Shown: piece by piece, positions 8,692 through 17,035 of the stretch | How positions within the stretch are numbered: position 1 is the first letter of the stretch | Layout of the letters: each line of letters starts with the position of its first letter | Assembly: GCF_001612615.1 (NCBI RefSeq) | Contig: NZ_BDAU01000052.1 | Span: 1-61,618 of the forward strand | Direction: 5' to 3' | Source: Nocardia amikacinitolerans NBRC 108937 | GTDB lineage: Bacteria; Actinomycetota; Actinomycetes; Mycobacteriales; Mycobacteriaceae | Length of the DNA: 61,618 nucleotides | Made by a program: the position numbers and the translations under genes | The notes under the pieces: model-generated | Databases searched by the model: none | What the model saw: only the letters and a program-made list of their open reading frames with translations | Told to the model about the DNA's origin: nothing

Positions 8692-11600
8692 GTGTCCGAC
8701 CCGAACGACGAGAAGAACCCGGCACGCGACGCCGGTTCCGCCGATCAGGCGGGAGCGCGGGACCCGCGCGACCAGCGTCCCGTCGTGCCGGAACACCCCC
8801 GGGGCACCGATCCTACCCAGCCCGTGCCCGCCGCCTCGCGGGACGCGGAATCGACCTCGGCCACCCCCGATTCGGCGGGCGACGCTCTAGACACAGCGAA
8901 TGCGGGTCAGTCGCGGATCATCACCGGTGGAGGTTTCGGCGCGGCCTGGGATCAGGACGAGACTCCCGCCCCCCAAGCGAGCGGAACGATTTCCGGGACA
9001 GCGAACGCCGGCCGGCCCGGACCAGCGGACGCCGCGACGACCGAGATTCCGCAGAGCGCGAACGCCCTCGGCGGAGGAGCACAGGACGCGGCGGCTGCGT
9101 CACAAGGCGTGGCCCACGGTCGTCCTGGCACCGGCGGCGAACGGTCTGGCTTGCTCGACGCGGCGACCACCGAGATTCCGCGCCGCGACTCGGCCTCGTC
9201 CGAGCCGGGACGATCGACCGGTTCGGGAGCGTCAACAGCTGCCGGAGCTGGGGCTTCCGCCGGAGAGCAGGGTGTGCCCGCTTCCGCACCCGGCGCAACC
9301 AGCGCCGCTTCGGCAAGCACGCCCGCAGAAGCCAACGCACAACGCGGCGCTGCCACTGACGCGACCGAGGCCGCTACCGCGCGATCGAACGCTCCCGCAG
9401 CGGGCGGACCCGCTCAGCCCAGCGCAACAGGTGCTGCCGGGCGCGGCGCAGTCGGCGGAGCCGTGACGGCACAGTCGGGCCATGCTGGCGCGGGTACTCC
9501 TGCCAGTCGGCCGAATGCCGGCGCGCAGCGAGGTGAGTCCGGCGGCCGACCGAACGCGGCCCAAGGCCAACGCGATACCGCCGCTCAGCAGGCCGCCCCG
9601 GCTCAGGCCGGCGGCCAGCAGAGTCCGGGCGCGGTGGGCTCCGGCCAAGTCGCGGGCAGCGGTGCCTCGCCCGCGCAGCAGGGCGGGCCCGCCGGACAGC
9701 AGGGCCGTAGCGCGACCCGTCCGGACGACGCGGCAGCCGCCGGAGGCGGCCAGCCCGGGCAGGGCTCGCGTCCGCACGGTACTGCCGCCGCCGGTCAGCA
9801 AGGCGGCTTCGGCGGCCGGAGTGACGCAGTCGATCATCAGGGCGCGCCCGTCACCCAGCGCGGAGTTACCTCGGCGCAGCAAGGTGCCGCCAGCCAGCAG
9901 GGCGCACCGTCGTTGCAGGAAGGCGCGACTGCCGTGCAGCAGGGCGTGCCCGCCGGACAGCAAGGTCCGGGCGCAGGCGGCCTGGGTCAAGCGGCGGCTG
10001 CTGCCGCTGGTTCGGGCGCGGCCGGGTCCGGCGCGAGGTCGGAACCGCAGGGCGGCGCGCCGCAGGGCGCGGCAGGTCGAGGCGCGACCTCCGCGCAAGG
10101 CGGTGATGCTCAGCGAGAGACGATCGCTGGTCAAGGCGGGGTTTCCGCGCAAGGTGGGGCTCGGCAGGGAACCGCTGCCGGACAAGGCGCGCCCGCGCAG
10201 GGCGCTTCCATTCAGCAGTCGGCGGCGGCCGGACAGGGAGCGTCGGCGCAAAGCGCGGCCACTCAGCAGTCGGCGGCGACCGGACAGGGAGCGTCGGCGC
10301 AAAGCGCGGCCACTCAGCAGTCGGCGGCGACCGGACCGACGCAAGGCGCGACCACTCAGGGGACGGCGGCTGCCGGGCAAGGTGCGTCCGCGCAAGGCGC
10401 TTCCACTCAGCAGACGGCAGCCGGACAGGGCGCGTCGGCGCAAGGCTTTTCTCCCCAGCAGACGGCGGCAGCCGGAGAGGGCACGCGCGCACAAAGCGCT
10501 GCCCCTCGGCAGACGGCAGCAGCCGGACAAGGCGCGCCCGCTGAAGGCACCTCCCCCCAGCAGACGGCGGCAGCCCGACAGGGAGCGCTGGCGCAAGGTG
10601 CTACCACTCAGCAGACGGCCGCCGGACAGGCTGCGTGGGGACAAGGCGCTTCCGCCGAGCCGCCGGCGGCAGCCGGACAAGGCGCGCCCGCGCAGAGCGG
10701 TTCCACTCACCAGGCGGCGGCCGGACAGGGCGCGTCGGCGCAAGGCGCTTCCACCCAGCAGACGGCGGCAGCCCGACAGGGCGCGCCAGCGCAGGGTGCC
10801 ACCACTCAGCAGACGGCGGCCGGACAGGGCGCGTCGGCGCAAGGGGCTTCCGCCGATCAGGCGACGGCAGCCGGAGAGGGCACGCGCGCGCAACGCGCTT
10901 CCACTCAGCAGACGGCAGCAGCCGGGCAAGGCGCGCCCGCGCAAGGCACCTCCGTCCAGACGGCGGCGGCCGGACAAGGCGCATCCGCGCAAGGCACCCC
11001 CACCCAGCAGACGGCGGCCGGACAAGGCGCGCCCGCGCAGGGTGCTCCCGCGCAACCCGGTGCGGCCGATGCCAAGACCACGGAGATTCCGCGGGATCGG
11101 GGGGCGGCGCAGGCCGCGGCGGATCAGCGGCAGGAGGTCGCGGGTGGGCAACCGTCGAGTGCCGACTACGAGACCATGGTCATGCGGCGGGTCGATCTCG
11201 TCGGGCAGGACGACGAGGATGAGCCGGAGTCGGGTGGAGCCGACGCCCAGACCGTGGTGATGCGGCGGGAGCCGCAGGTCGAGCAGGACGATATCGCCGG
11301 GGCGGATGCCGCGACCATGGCGATGCCGATCGTTCCGCACGCGGGCGACGACGACGCGAAGACGATGGCGCTGCCGATTCAGCGGCCCGCGGGCACCGAT
11401 CGGGTGCAGGGACAGCGGCCACCGCTGTCCAAGCCGCCGACCACTCCGCGTCCAGCGCCGGGGCCGAAACAGGCTGGTCAGCAGGGTCCTTCGGGTCCGC
11501 TGGCGAGCGGGCCCGCGGCGGGCGACGACGTCGAGGACACTCGGCCGTCGCCGCAACGACCGACGGCTCAGCCGCGTCAGGCCGCGTCCGCGCCGTCACC

Positions 11601-12732
11601 CGCCGATATCAACGCGACTCGGCCCGCGCAGTCGCTGGCGGACGGCCCGGGTCAGCGCGGGCCGCAGCAGGGCGAGCCGCAGCAAGGTCAGCCGCAGGCG
11701 CAACCCCCATCGCAGGCGCCGAAGGCACCGGGACAGCCGCAGCCCGCGGCTCACCCGCAGGACCGTGCCCAATCTCCGGCCAAGGACTCGACTCAGCCGC
11801 AAGCACATCCGCAGCCTTCTTCCCACCCGCAGGCTCAGCTGGCGAAGGGCTTGGCACAGCCGCAGGCGCAGGGTAAGGCCCCGGGTCAGCCACAAGCCCA
11901 GCCGCAGGGCACAGGCCAACCGCAGGCCCATCCGCAGGGTCCGGGTCGGCCGCACGCCTCGGGCCACCCGCAGGCCCAGCCCTCGGGCACGGGCTCGGTT
12001 CAGCCACATGCACCGGGCAAGGCCCCGGCCCAGCCACAAGCACAACCGCAGGGCCCAGGCCAGCCACAGGCTCCGGGCCACCCGCAGGCGGCCACAGCCC
12101 AGCCACAAGCGCAACCGCAGGCCCACGGCCTCACCAAGGGCCCCGCCCAGCCACAAGCACCGGGCAGCCCCACGCATGCCCCGCTCAACAAGGGCCAGGC
12201 CCAACCACAGGCCAACGCCCCGGCCCAACCGCGCCCGATGGCCCAACCCCAGCGCGTCTCCCCGACCCCCACCCCGTCCACCGACGAAACCCCCGCACCC
12301 CGCTCCAAGCGCTTGCTGCTCGCGGCGGGCGCGGCAGTAGCGGTGCTGGTACTCGCGGTGGTCGGTCTGTTCGCGCTCACGGGCAGCGAAACCGAGGAGG
12401 ACAAGGTCCGCAACGCCATCGGCGACTACACGAGCGCGCTGCGCGACGGCGATCTCGCGTCGCTGCGCGGCAGCACCTGCGGACCGCTGCACGACTTCTA
12501 CAAGAACATCCCCGACGACCAGTTCGCCGGCGTGCATCAACTCTCCAAGGAGCGCAAGAACATCCCGGTGGTGGACAGCATCGACGCGATCAGGATCACC
12601 GACGACACCGCCATCGCTCAGGCCACGGTCTACACCGAGGCCGATCCGAGCAAGCGTTCCGCGCGTACCTTCGATTTGGAGCGAACCGACACGGGTTGGA
12701 AGGTCTGTGATCCGCCCGCGGGTACTCCGTAG
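8692..12732 (+). CDS. Giant repeat-rich single-pass membrane protein (Rv0361-like C-terminus)
   Basis: The protein is 1346 residues, against about 275 in the mycobacterial counterpart as I remember it. Residues 1-280 are acidic and low-complexity. Residues about 490-785 are a 16-residue Gln/Gly/Ala repeat (TQQTAAGQGASAQGAS-like). Residues about 1000-1180 are a Gln-Pro-Ala repeat. A basic RSKR at 1204 precedes one membrane helix (about 1208-1229), and a 115-residue NTF2-like extracytoplasmic domain ends the protein (EEDKVRNAIGDYTSAL ... GWKVCDP). A Thr motif recurs in the cytoplasmic part: DAATTEIP near 113 and 156, DAKTTEIP near 793, DYETMVM at 825, DAQTVVM at 851, DAATMAM at 872 and DAKTMAL at 888. 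These look like kinase or FHA-docking sites. The GTG start has GAGGGG six bases upstream. Codon phase is kept through all repeats, so the gene is intact. Confidence 0.88.
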   Translation: MSDPNDEKNPARDAGSADQAGARDPRDQRPVVPEHPRGTDPTQPVPAASRDAESTSATPDSAGDALDTANAGQSRIITGGGFGAAWDQDETPAPQASGTISGTANAGRPGPADAATTEIPQSANALGGGAQDAAAASQGVAHGRPGTGGERSGLLDAATTEIPRRDSASSEPGRSTGSGASTAAGAGASAGEQGVPASAPGATSAASASTPAEANAQRGAATDATEAATARSNAPAAGGPAQPSATGAAGRGAVGGAVTAQSGHAGAGTPASRPNAGAQRGESGGRPNAAQGQRDTAAQQAAPAQAGGQQSPGAVGSGQVAGSGASPAQQGGPAGQQGRSATRPDDAAAAGGGQPGQGSRPHGTAAAGQQGGFGGRSDAVDHQGAPVTQRGVTSAQQGAASQQGAPSLQEGATAVQQGVPAGQQGPGAGGLGQAAAAAAGSGAAGSGARSEPQGGAPQGAAGRGATSAQGGDAQRETIAGQGGVSAQGGARQGTAAGQGAPAQGASIQQSAAAGQGASAQSAATQQSAATGQGASAQSAATQQSAATGPTQGATTQGTAAAGQGASAQGASTQQTAAGQGASAQGFSPQQTAAAGEGTRAQSAAPRQTAAAGQGAPAEGTSPQQTAAARQGALAQGATTQQTAAGQAAWGQGASAEPPAAAGQGAPAQSGSTHQAAAGQGASAQGASTQQTAAARQGAPAQGATTQQTAAGQGASAQGASADQATAAGEGTRAQRASTQQTAAAGQGAPAQGTSVQTAAAGQGASAQGTPTQQTAAGQGAPAQGAPAQPGAADAKTTEIPRDRGAAQAAADQRQEVAGGQPSSADYETMVMRRVDLVGQDDEDEPESGGADAQTVVMRREPQVEQDDIAGADAATMAMPIVPHAGDDDAKTMALPIQRPAGTDRVQGQRPPLSKPPTTPRPAPGPKQAGQQGPSGPLASGPAAGDDVEDTRPSPQRPTAQPRQAASAPSPADINATRPAQSLADGPGQRGPQQGEPQQGQPQAQPPSQAPKAPGQPQPAAHPQDRAQSPAKDSTQPQAHPQPSSHPQAQLAKGLAQPQAQGKAPGQPQAQPQGTGQPQAHPQGPGRPHASGHPQAQPSGTGSVQPHAPGKAPAQPQAQPQGPGQPQAPGHPQAATAQPQAQPQAHGLTKGPAQPQAPGSPTHAPLNKGQAQPQANAPAQPRPMAQPQRVSPTPTPSTDETPAPRSKRLLLAAGAAVAVLVLAVVGLFALTGSETEEDKVRNAIGDYTSALRDGDLASLRGSTCGPLHDFYKNIPDDQFAGVHQLSKERKNIPVVDSIDAIRITDDTAIAQATVYTEADPSKRSARTFDLERTDTGWKVCDPPAGTP
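10180..11050 (+). repeat. Coding minisatellite, about 48-bp units (Gln/Gly/Ala)
   Basis: Roughly eighteen diverged copies of a unit encoding about 16 residues (QQTAAAGQGAPAQGTS-like) occur in tandem. Two neighbouring copies around 10205-10330 are nearly identical over more than 50 bases, which suggests recent duplication. Insertions and deletions keep the frame. Confidence 0.85.
11690..12230 (+). repeat. Coding repeat of Gln-Pro-Gln-Ala units
   Basis: Many short in-frame copies of CAGCCGCAGGCG-type sequence encode QPQAQPQG, HPQAQ and GPGQPQA blocks. They form an extended, probably disordered linker just before the membrane anchor of the giant protein. Confidence 0.85.
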
Positions 12733-12830
12733 GCGTCAAACCGGGTAAGCGGTGCCAGTGATCACACTTACCTGGTCAACGGACCGATACGGCCAGTAGC
12801 ATGGCCCGGATCATGGGCAGGGAGCAGACG

Positions 12831-13868
12831 ATGGTGGAGCCGCGAGCCGTGGACACGGTGGCGCTGGCGGGACGACGATTCCAGGTTCGCGACCACTACG
12901 AGGTCGGCCGGGAAAAGGTGCGTGAGTTCGCGCGCGCGGTGCAGAACTACCACGACGCGCACCACGCGGAACCGTACGCGCGCAAGATCGGCTACGACAG
13001 TATCGTCGCCCCGCCCACCTTCGCCTCCGTTGTCGGCACCGCGGGCACCAAGGCCCTGCTCGACGAGGTGCTCACCGACTACGAGCTGACCCAGATCCTG
13101 CAAACCGACCAGACTTTCGAGATCCACCGGCCGATCCTGGCCGGTGACACCATTCGCACCCAGATCCTGATCGAGTCGGTGCGGCAGTTCGGCGACAACG
13201 ACTTCGTCACCGCGAGGTTCGAACTGGTGAACCAGGACGACGAGATCACCCAGATCGGCTCGACCACGATCGTGGCCCGCCGCGGCGCCGAGGTGGACCC
13301 GAACCTGGTCGAGGCGGTCGACAAGATCTTCATGCACTCGCGTCCCGAGCACCGGACGGGCGAGCCCTCCGACAACAGCGCGCTCATCCCGATCGAGTCC
13401 GAGGCGAACGAGCACCCACCGGTGGCTCCGCCGCGGCCCGTGCACACCGTTCAGGACTTCGATCGGCTGTCCGTCGGCGACCAGCTGCCCGCCGGGACCG
13501 CCACGCTGACCCGCGGCGACCTGGCCAACTACGCGGGCGTCGCGGGCGATCCGAACCCGATCCACTTCAGCGAGCGAGCCGCGGAGCTGGTCGGTCTGCC
13601 GACCGTCGTCGCGCACGGCATGCTGACCATGGGCTTGGCCGCCGAGTACCTGACCTCCTGGCTCGGCGATCCCACGGCCTTCGAGAAGTTCAGCGTCCGC
13701 TTCTCCGGTTTCGTTCCGGTGCGCCCCGACGCGGCGAGCACCATCGAGTTCACCGGCAAGATCAAGTCGCTCGATCCTGAGCGGCGCGCGGGCACCATCG
13801 TGCTCGGCGGCACCTCGGACGGCCGCAAGCTGTTCGGCCGCGCCGTCGCCGAGGTCCGCTTCTCCTGA
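12831..13868 (+). CDS. Fused HadA/HadB-type (3R)-hydroxyacyl-ACP dehydratase, double hotdog
   Basis: The protein of about 345 residues holds two hotdog domains. The N-terminal one (about residues 10-165) resembles HadA (ARAVQNYHDAHHAEPYA, VAPPTFA). The C-terminal one (about 205-345) carries the hydratase-2 signature GDPNPIHF, with the catalytic Asp and His near residues 239 and 244. Such enzymes remove water from 3-hydroxyacyl-ACP during fatty acid or mycolate elongation. In mycobacteria HadA and HadB are separate subunits of the FAS-II dehydratase; here they are one chain. I prefer the ATG at 12831 because GGGAG sits six bases upstream. ATGs at 12801 and 12813 are also in frame. The stop is one base from the convergent DUF4185 stop. 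Confidence 0.85.
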   Translation: MVEPRAVDTVALAGRRFQVRDHYEVGREKVREFARAVQNYHDAHHAEPYARKIGYDSIVAPPTFASVVGTAGTKALLDEVLTDYELTQILQTDQTFEIHRPILAGDTIRTQILIESVRQFGDNDFVTARFELVNQDDEITQIGSTTIVARRGAEVDPNLVEAVDKIFMHSRPEHRTGEPSDNSALIPIESEANEHPPVAPPRPVHTVQDFDRLSVGDQLPAGTATLTRGDLANYAGVAGDPNPIHFSERAAELVGLPTVVAHGMLTMGLAAEYLTSWLGDPTAFEKFSVRFSGFVPVRPDAASTIEFTGKIKSLDPERRAGTIVLGGTSDGRKLFGRAVAEVRFS

Positions 13869-13869
13869 G

Positions 13870-15339
13870 CTACTCCTCGATGGCGGCGTGCATCAGGTAG
13901 ACGTTGTAGTCGCTCCAGGTCGTGATGTTGAAGTACAGGTCGGAGCCGGTCGACCACGGGTGGAGGAAACCGCCGTACAGCTCGGGATAGTCGAGCACGG
14001 TGACCGTCGGCGCCGCAGCGGACCACCCGCCCTGCGGTGAATCCGCTTCGCGCACAACGATGGCGGCGCGCGAGGTGTCGAGGTAACTCATCTGCCAGAC
14101 GTCGCGGGACGCGTCGTAGCGTACGGAGAGTTCGCCTGCGGGCGCGTCGACGATCGGTGTCGCACCGCCCGATCCGCCGACCGGCGTCCACTGCCCGTCC
14201 CGCCAGTACTGGTAGGCGGTGGTGTTGAGGATCTGGTCCTTCGCGACCCTGGCCAGGCCGACGGCGCCGAGCCGGGTGTTGGGCGTGCCGAACACGTAGA
14301 CGTGGGCGCCGTGCGGAACCATCGCGCTCACTTGGAAATTCGCCAGCCCGAAGATGTTGTCCCAGCGTGCGTGCGGGTCTTTGGTCCAGGTCTGGCCGTG
14401 ATCGTCGGAGTAGGCGATGCCGCCGTAGTTGGTGTAGAAGGTGCCGGGCAGGCTGTGCCAGGTGCGAATCGACATGTAGCTCAGGTACTGCCGGTCGCCG
14501 AGCGCGAAACCGGAGGTCGGGATGGTGGTGATCTCGACGTTGTCGAGCTTGCGGCTGGACAGCACCTCGGCGGCGTGACAGCGGTCGTCGGTGACCATCC
14601 GGTCGTAGACCATGCCGTCGGAGAGTTCGCGATCGGTGCTGAAGGCGAGCACGTTGCTGCGCCAGTCGCCGCCCATGCCGCCGGGTGGATGGAAGCCGCG
14701 ACCGACCGTGTCGCCGAACGCGACCGCGATCTCGCCCGGCGCGCTCTCCCACATGATGCCGAGATCGGTGCCGTCCACCTGCCAACGCTTGTCGGTGCGG
14801 TTCACCGAGTTGGCGCCGGTCTGCTTGGCCACCTCGCGCACGGCGGTGATGCGCGGCGCCGGACGCGCCGGCGACTGCGCCGCGGGTTCGACAGGCGGAT
14901 CGACCCGCGGCGGTGGCGGCGGGACCGGACCTGGATCGGGGCCGGGACCCGGCACTCCGAAATGGAAAGGCTGGGGATTCAACAGGATTTCCGGAATGCC
15001 GAGCTGCGTGGCGAGGCCGGGCGGAGGCGGCGGGCCGTCGGTGAGATCGGGGCACGGGTTGACGCAGGGGTCTTCGGGCAGCGCCATGTCGGTGCGCACC
15101 GGCGCGGGATCGGGCTGGCGCGGCGGCAGCACGGTGATCACCGGATACGGGATCGGCACCTCGAGCGTCTTGGGGATCAGCGGCTCGTGCATGGGCCGTG
15201 GATCACTCGCGCACGGCCCACTACCCGGCACACCAACTGCGATACCAGGCGCCGCCAGAGCGAGCGACCGATCGCCGTACATCAACGCGCCGGCGCCCAA
15301 CACCACGGCACCCACCGCGGCCACCAGCCGCCTGGCCAT
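13870..15339 (-). CDS. Secreted DUF4185 protein, possible GH183-type D-arabinanase
   Basis: The protein is 489 residues. Residues 1-30 form a signal peptide (MARRLVAAVGAVVLGAGALM). A long Pro-rich linker follows (about 40-165), then a beta-propeller-like DUF4185 domain from about 180 to the end, with motifs such as GFHPPGGMGGDWRSNVLAFS, GGIAYSDDHGQTW and GGFLHPWS. DUF4185 members from mycobacteria were reported as endo-D-arabinanases (GH183) acting on arabinogalactan or lipoarabinomannan. I infer the same class here but did not map catalytic residues. The start is the ATG at 15339, with GAGGGG six bases upstream. The frame stays open further upstream but without a signal peptide. An EmbR-like regulator gene lies 0.5 kb further right. 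Confidence 0.82.
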   Translation of the reverse strand: MARRLVAAVGAVVLGAGALMYGDRSLALAAPGIAVGVPGSGPCASDPRPMHEPLIPKTLEVPIPYPVITVLPPRQPDPAPVRTDMALPEDPCVNPCPDLTDGPPPPPGLATQLGIPEILLNPQPFHFGVPGPGPDPGPVPPPPPRVDPPVEPAAQSPARPAPRITAVREVAKQTGANSVNRTDKRWQVDGTDLGIMWESAPGEIAVAFGDTVGRGFHPPGGMGGDWRSNVLAFSTDRELSDGMVYDRMVTDDRCHAAEVLSSRKLDNVEITTIPTSGFALGDRQYLSYMSIRTWHSLPGTFYTNYGGIAYSDDHGQTWTKDPHARWDNIFGLANFQVSAMVPHGAHVYVFGTPNTRLGAVGLARVAKDQILNTTAYQYWRDGQWTPVGGSGGATPIVDAPAGELSVRYDASRDVWQMSYLDTSRAAIVVREADSPQGGWSAAAPTVTVLDYPELYGGFLHPWSTGSDLYFNITTWSDYNVYLMHAAIEE

Positions 15340-15450
15340 ACACAACCCCTCGACGTCTCTGCAAGATCGGATCGACCCTACCGGCCGACCCCCACAGACC
15401 AGGCGGTATTTTCCGAAACCCCCTGCATGGACAGGAGTGTCGGACGAGGG

Positions 15451-15480
15451 TTGACGGACTCCGTCCGGCGGCGCAGCTTG
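15451..15480. repeat. Dispersed short element, copy 2
   Basis: TTGACGGACTCCGTCCGGCG followed by GCGCAGCTTG matches the core of the elements at 8620 and 31670. The core is the inverted repeat CGGAC-tcc-GTCCG. It sits directly upstream of the Excalibur gene, so its TTGACG could also be part of a promoter. Confidence 0.5.
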
Positions 15481-15497
15481 AATACGTGAGGAATTCC

Positions 15498-15806
15498 GTG
15501 ATACGCCGATGCGCCGCCGCGACCTTCGGCGCCATGTCCATGCTGGCGATGGCCGCACCCGCCATCGCCGAATCGCCGCCGTTCTCGGTGGTCTCCGGTC
15601 CGAGGGACGCCGATCCAGGGCCGACGTACCGCCCGGGTCCCAAGGGCAACAACGTCCCGCCCCCGAAGGACGACGACGAGCGCCCGCGCCGGTACTACGC
15701 CAACTGCGATCAGGTGCGCGCCGAGGGCGCTTGGCCGCTGTACCGCGGCGAACCCGGCTACGCGTCGTACCTCGACTTCGACGGCGACGGCATCGCCTGC
15801 AACTGA
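15498..15806 (+). CDS. Small secreted Excalibur-domain calcium-binding protein
   Basis: The protein is about 102 residues. A signal peptide (MIRRCAAATFGAMSMLAMAA) is followed by a short Pro-rich linker and a C-terminal Excalibur domain (NCDQVRAEGAWPLYRGEPGY, then LDFDGDGIACN). The Excalibur motif DxDxDG(x)xC is a compact EF-hand-like calcium loop found in extracellular actinobacterial and Firmicutes proteins. The two cysteines of the domain (in NC and AC) are present. I chose the GTG at 15498 because GAGG lies six bases upstream. A GTG at 15486 is also in frame. The role is probably at the cell surface. Confidence 0.85.
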   Translation: MIRRCAAATFGAMSMLAMAAPAIAESPPFSVVSGPRDADPGPTYRPGPKGNNVPPPKDDDERPRRYYANCDQVRAEGAWPLYRGEPGYASYLDFDGDGIACN

Positions 15807-15888
15807 GGTCTCCGTCGCGGACGTGCGTGGGGACGAACCGGGTCCGGCCGCACCGCGATTCGGGGCCGTCGAACGTCAGTCGATGCCC

Positions 15889-17007
15889 CTACTGCAACGC
15901 CTGGAACGTCAGAATGGTGGCGCCGATGCGGATGACGTCGCCGTCGGCGAGCAACGCGCCGCTCTCGATCGCCTCCTCGTTGATGTACACGCCGTTGGCC
16001 GAATGCAGGTCCTTGATCAGGAGTCCGGCGCGGCTCGGCATGATGTGCGCGTGGTAGCGGCTGGCCTTCGGGTCGTCGAGCACCAGATCGTTGTCGGTCA
16101 TCCGCCCGATCCGCATGCCGCCCAACGCGATCGGCTGCACCCGCCCGTCAGGCATGCGCAATTGACCGCTGCGCACCGAGCGCGGGAGTTCGGTGACGGT
16201 CTCGGTCATCGCGGCGGCCAAGCGTTCGGTGCGCTTGAACTCCATGGTGTTCAACGGTTCCTGGCGCAGCACCCGCTGCTCCAGCTCGACCAGCGCGGGC
16301 CCGGGATCGATGCCGAGTTCGTCGGCCAGCACCGTGCGCACCCTGCGGCAGGCGTCGAGCGCGTCGGCCTGACGTCCGGAGAGGTAGAGCGCGGTGATCA
16401 GCTGACCCCACAGCGGTTCCCGCAGCGGATGCTCGTTGGTGATCGAGACCAGCTCGCTGATCACCGAAGACGCTCGCCCGCAGGCGATCTCGGCGTCGAT
16501 ACGGGCGGAGACGGCGAGCAGCCGTTCCTCGTCCATCGCGGTGGCGAAGCCGTCGGCGAACTGGAGACCGGCCAGGTCGGACAGCGCCCGGCCGCTCCAC
16601 TCGCGCAGCGCGTTACCGAACAACTGCGATGCGGCCGAATGATCGCCGACGCCTGCGGCTTTGGCCGCGGCATCCCTCGTCGCCTCGAAACGGCCTATGT
16701 CGCAAGCCTCTTCGGGAATTTCCAGGCGGTAGCCCGAGGACTCGGTGCGCAACACCTGCGCCGGGTCGACACCCGAATTCCGCAGCGCCTTGCGGATATT
16801 CGAGACGAACACCTGCAGACTCGCCGCGTAGGAATCCGGCGGATCCTCGTTCCACACCATGTCGGCCAGTGCGGCCGAGGCGACCGCGCGCCGCCGATTG
16901 ACGGTCAACGCGGCAAGCAACGCTCGCGGCTTGGGCCCGCCGACCGCCACCGGCTCACCACCGACGAGCAGCCGGACGGGCCCGAGCACACGCACATCAA
17001 GACTCAT
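15889..17007 (-). CDS. EmbR-like SARP transcriptional regulator with C-terminal FHA domain
   Basis: The protein is 372 residues. Residues 1-95 form an OmpR-type winged-helix DNA-binding domain (VRVLGPVRLLVGGEPVAVGG), about 100-245 a bacterial transcriptional activation domain (TPR-like), and about 285-372 an FHA domain with the phosphothreonine-binding signatures GGMRIGR, SRYHA and HSANGVYIN. This is exactly the EmbR architecture. In M. tuberculosis EmbR is phosphorylated by PknH and controls the embCAB arabinosyltransferases. Whether this is the EmbR orthologue or a paralogue cannot be settled here because no emb genes are in the window. It lies 28 bp downstream of fba on the same strand and could be cotranscribed. 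Confidence 0.9.
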   Translation of the reverse strand: MSLDVRVLGPVRLLVGGEPVAVGGPKPRALLAALTVNRRRAVASAALADMVWNEDPPDSYAASLQVFVSNIRKALRNSGVDPAQVLRTESSGYRLEIPEEACDIGRFEATRDAAAKAAGVGDHSAASQLFGNALREWSGRALSDLAGLQFADGFATAMDEERLLAVSARIDAEIACGRASSVISELVSITNEHPLREPLWGQLITALYLSGRQADALDACRRVRTVLADELGIDPGPALVELEQRVLRQEPLNTMEFKRTERLAAAMTETVTELPRSVRSGQLRMPDGRVQPIALGGMRIGRMTDNDLVLDDPKASRYHAHIMPSRAGLLIKDLHSANGVYINEEAIESGALLADGDVIRIGATILTFQALQ

Positions 17008-17035
17008 GAGCTCGGGCCCCCGAAGAGAAAAGGGG

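Noticed and set aside
9232..11556. 774-codon leftward frame opposite the giant repeat gene
   Set aside because: It is an Arg/Leu/Ser-rich mirror of the repeat. The sense strand has a membrane anchor and a conserved C-terminal domain.
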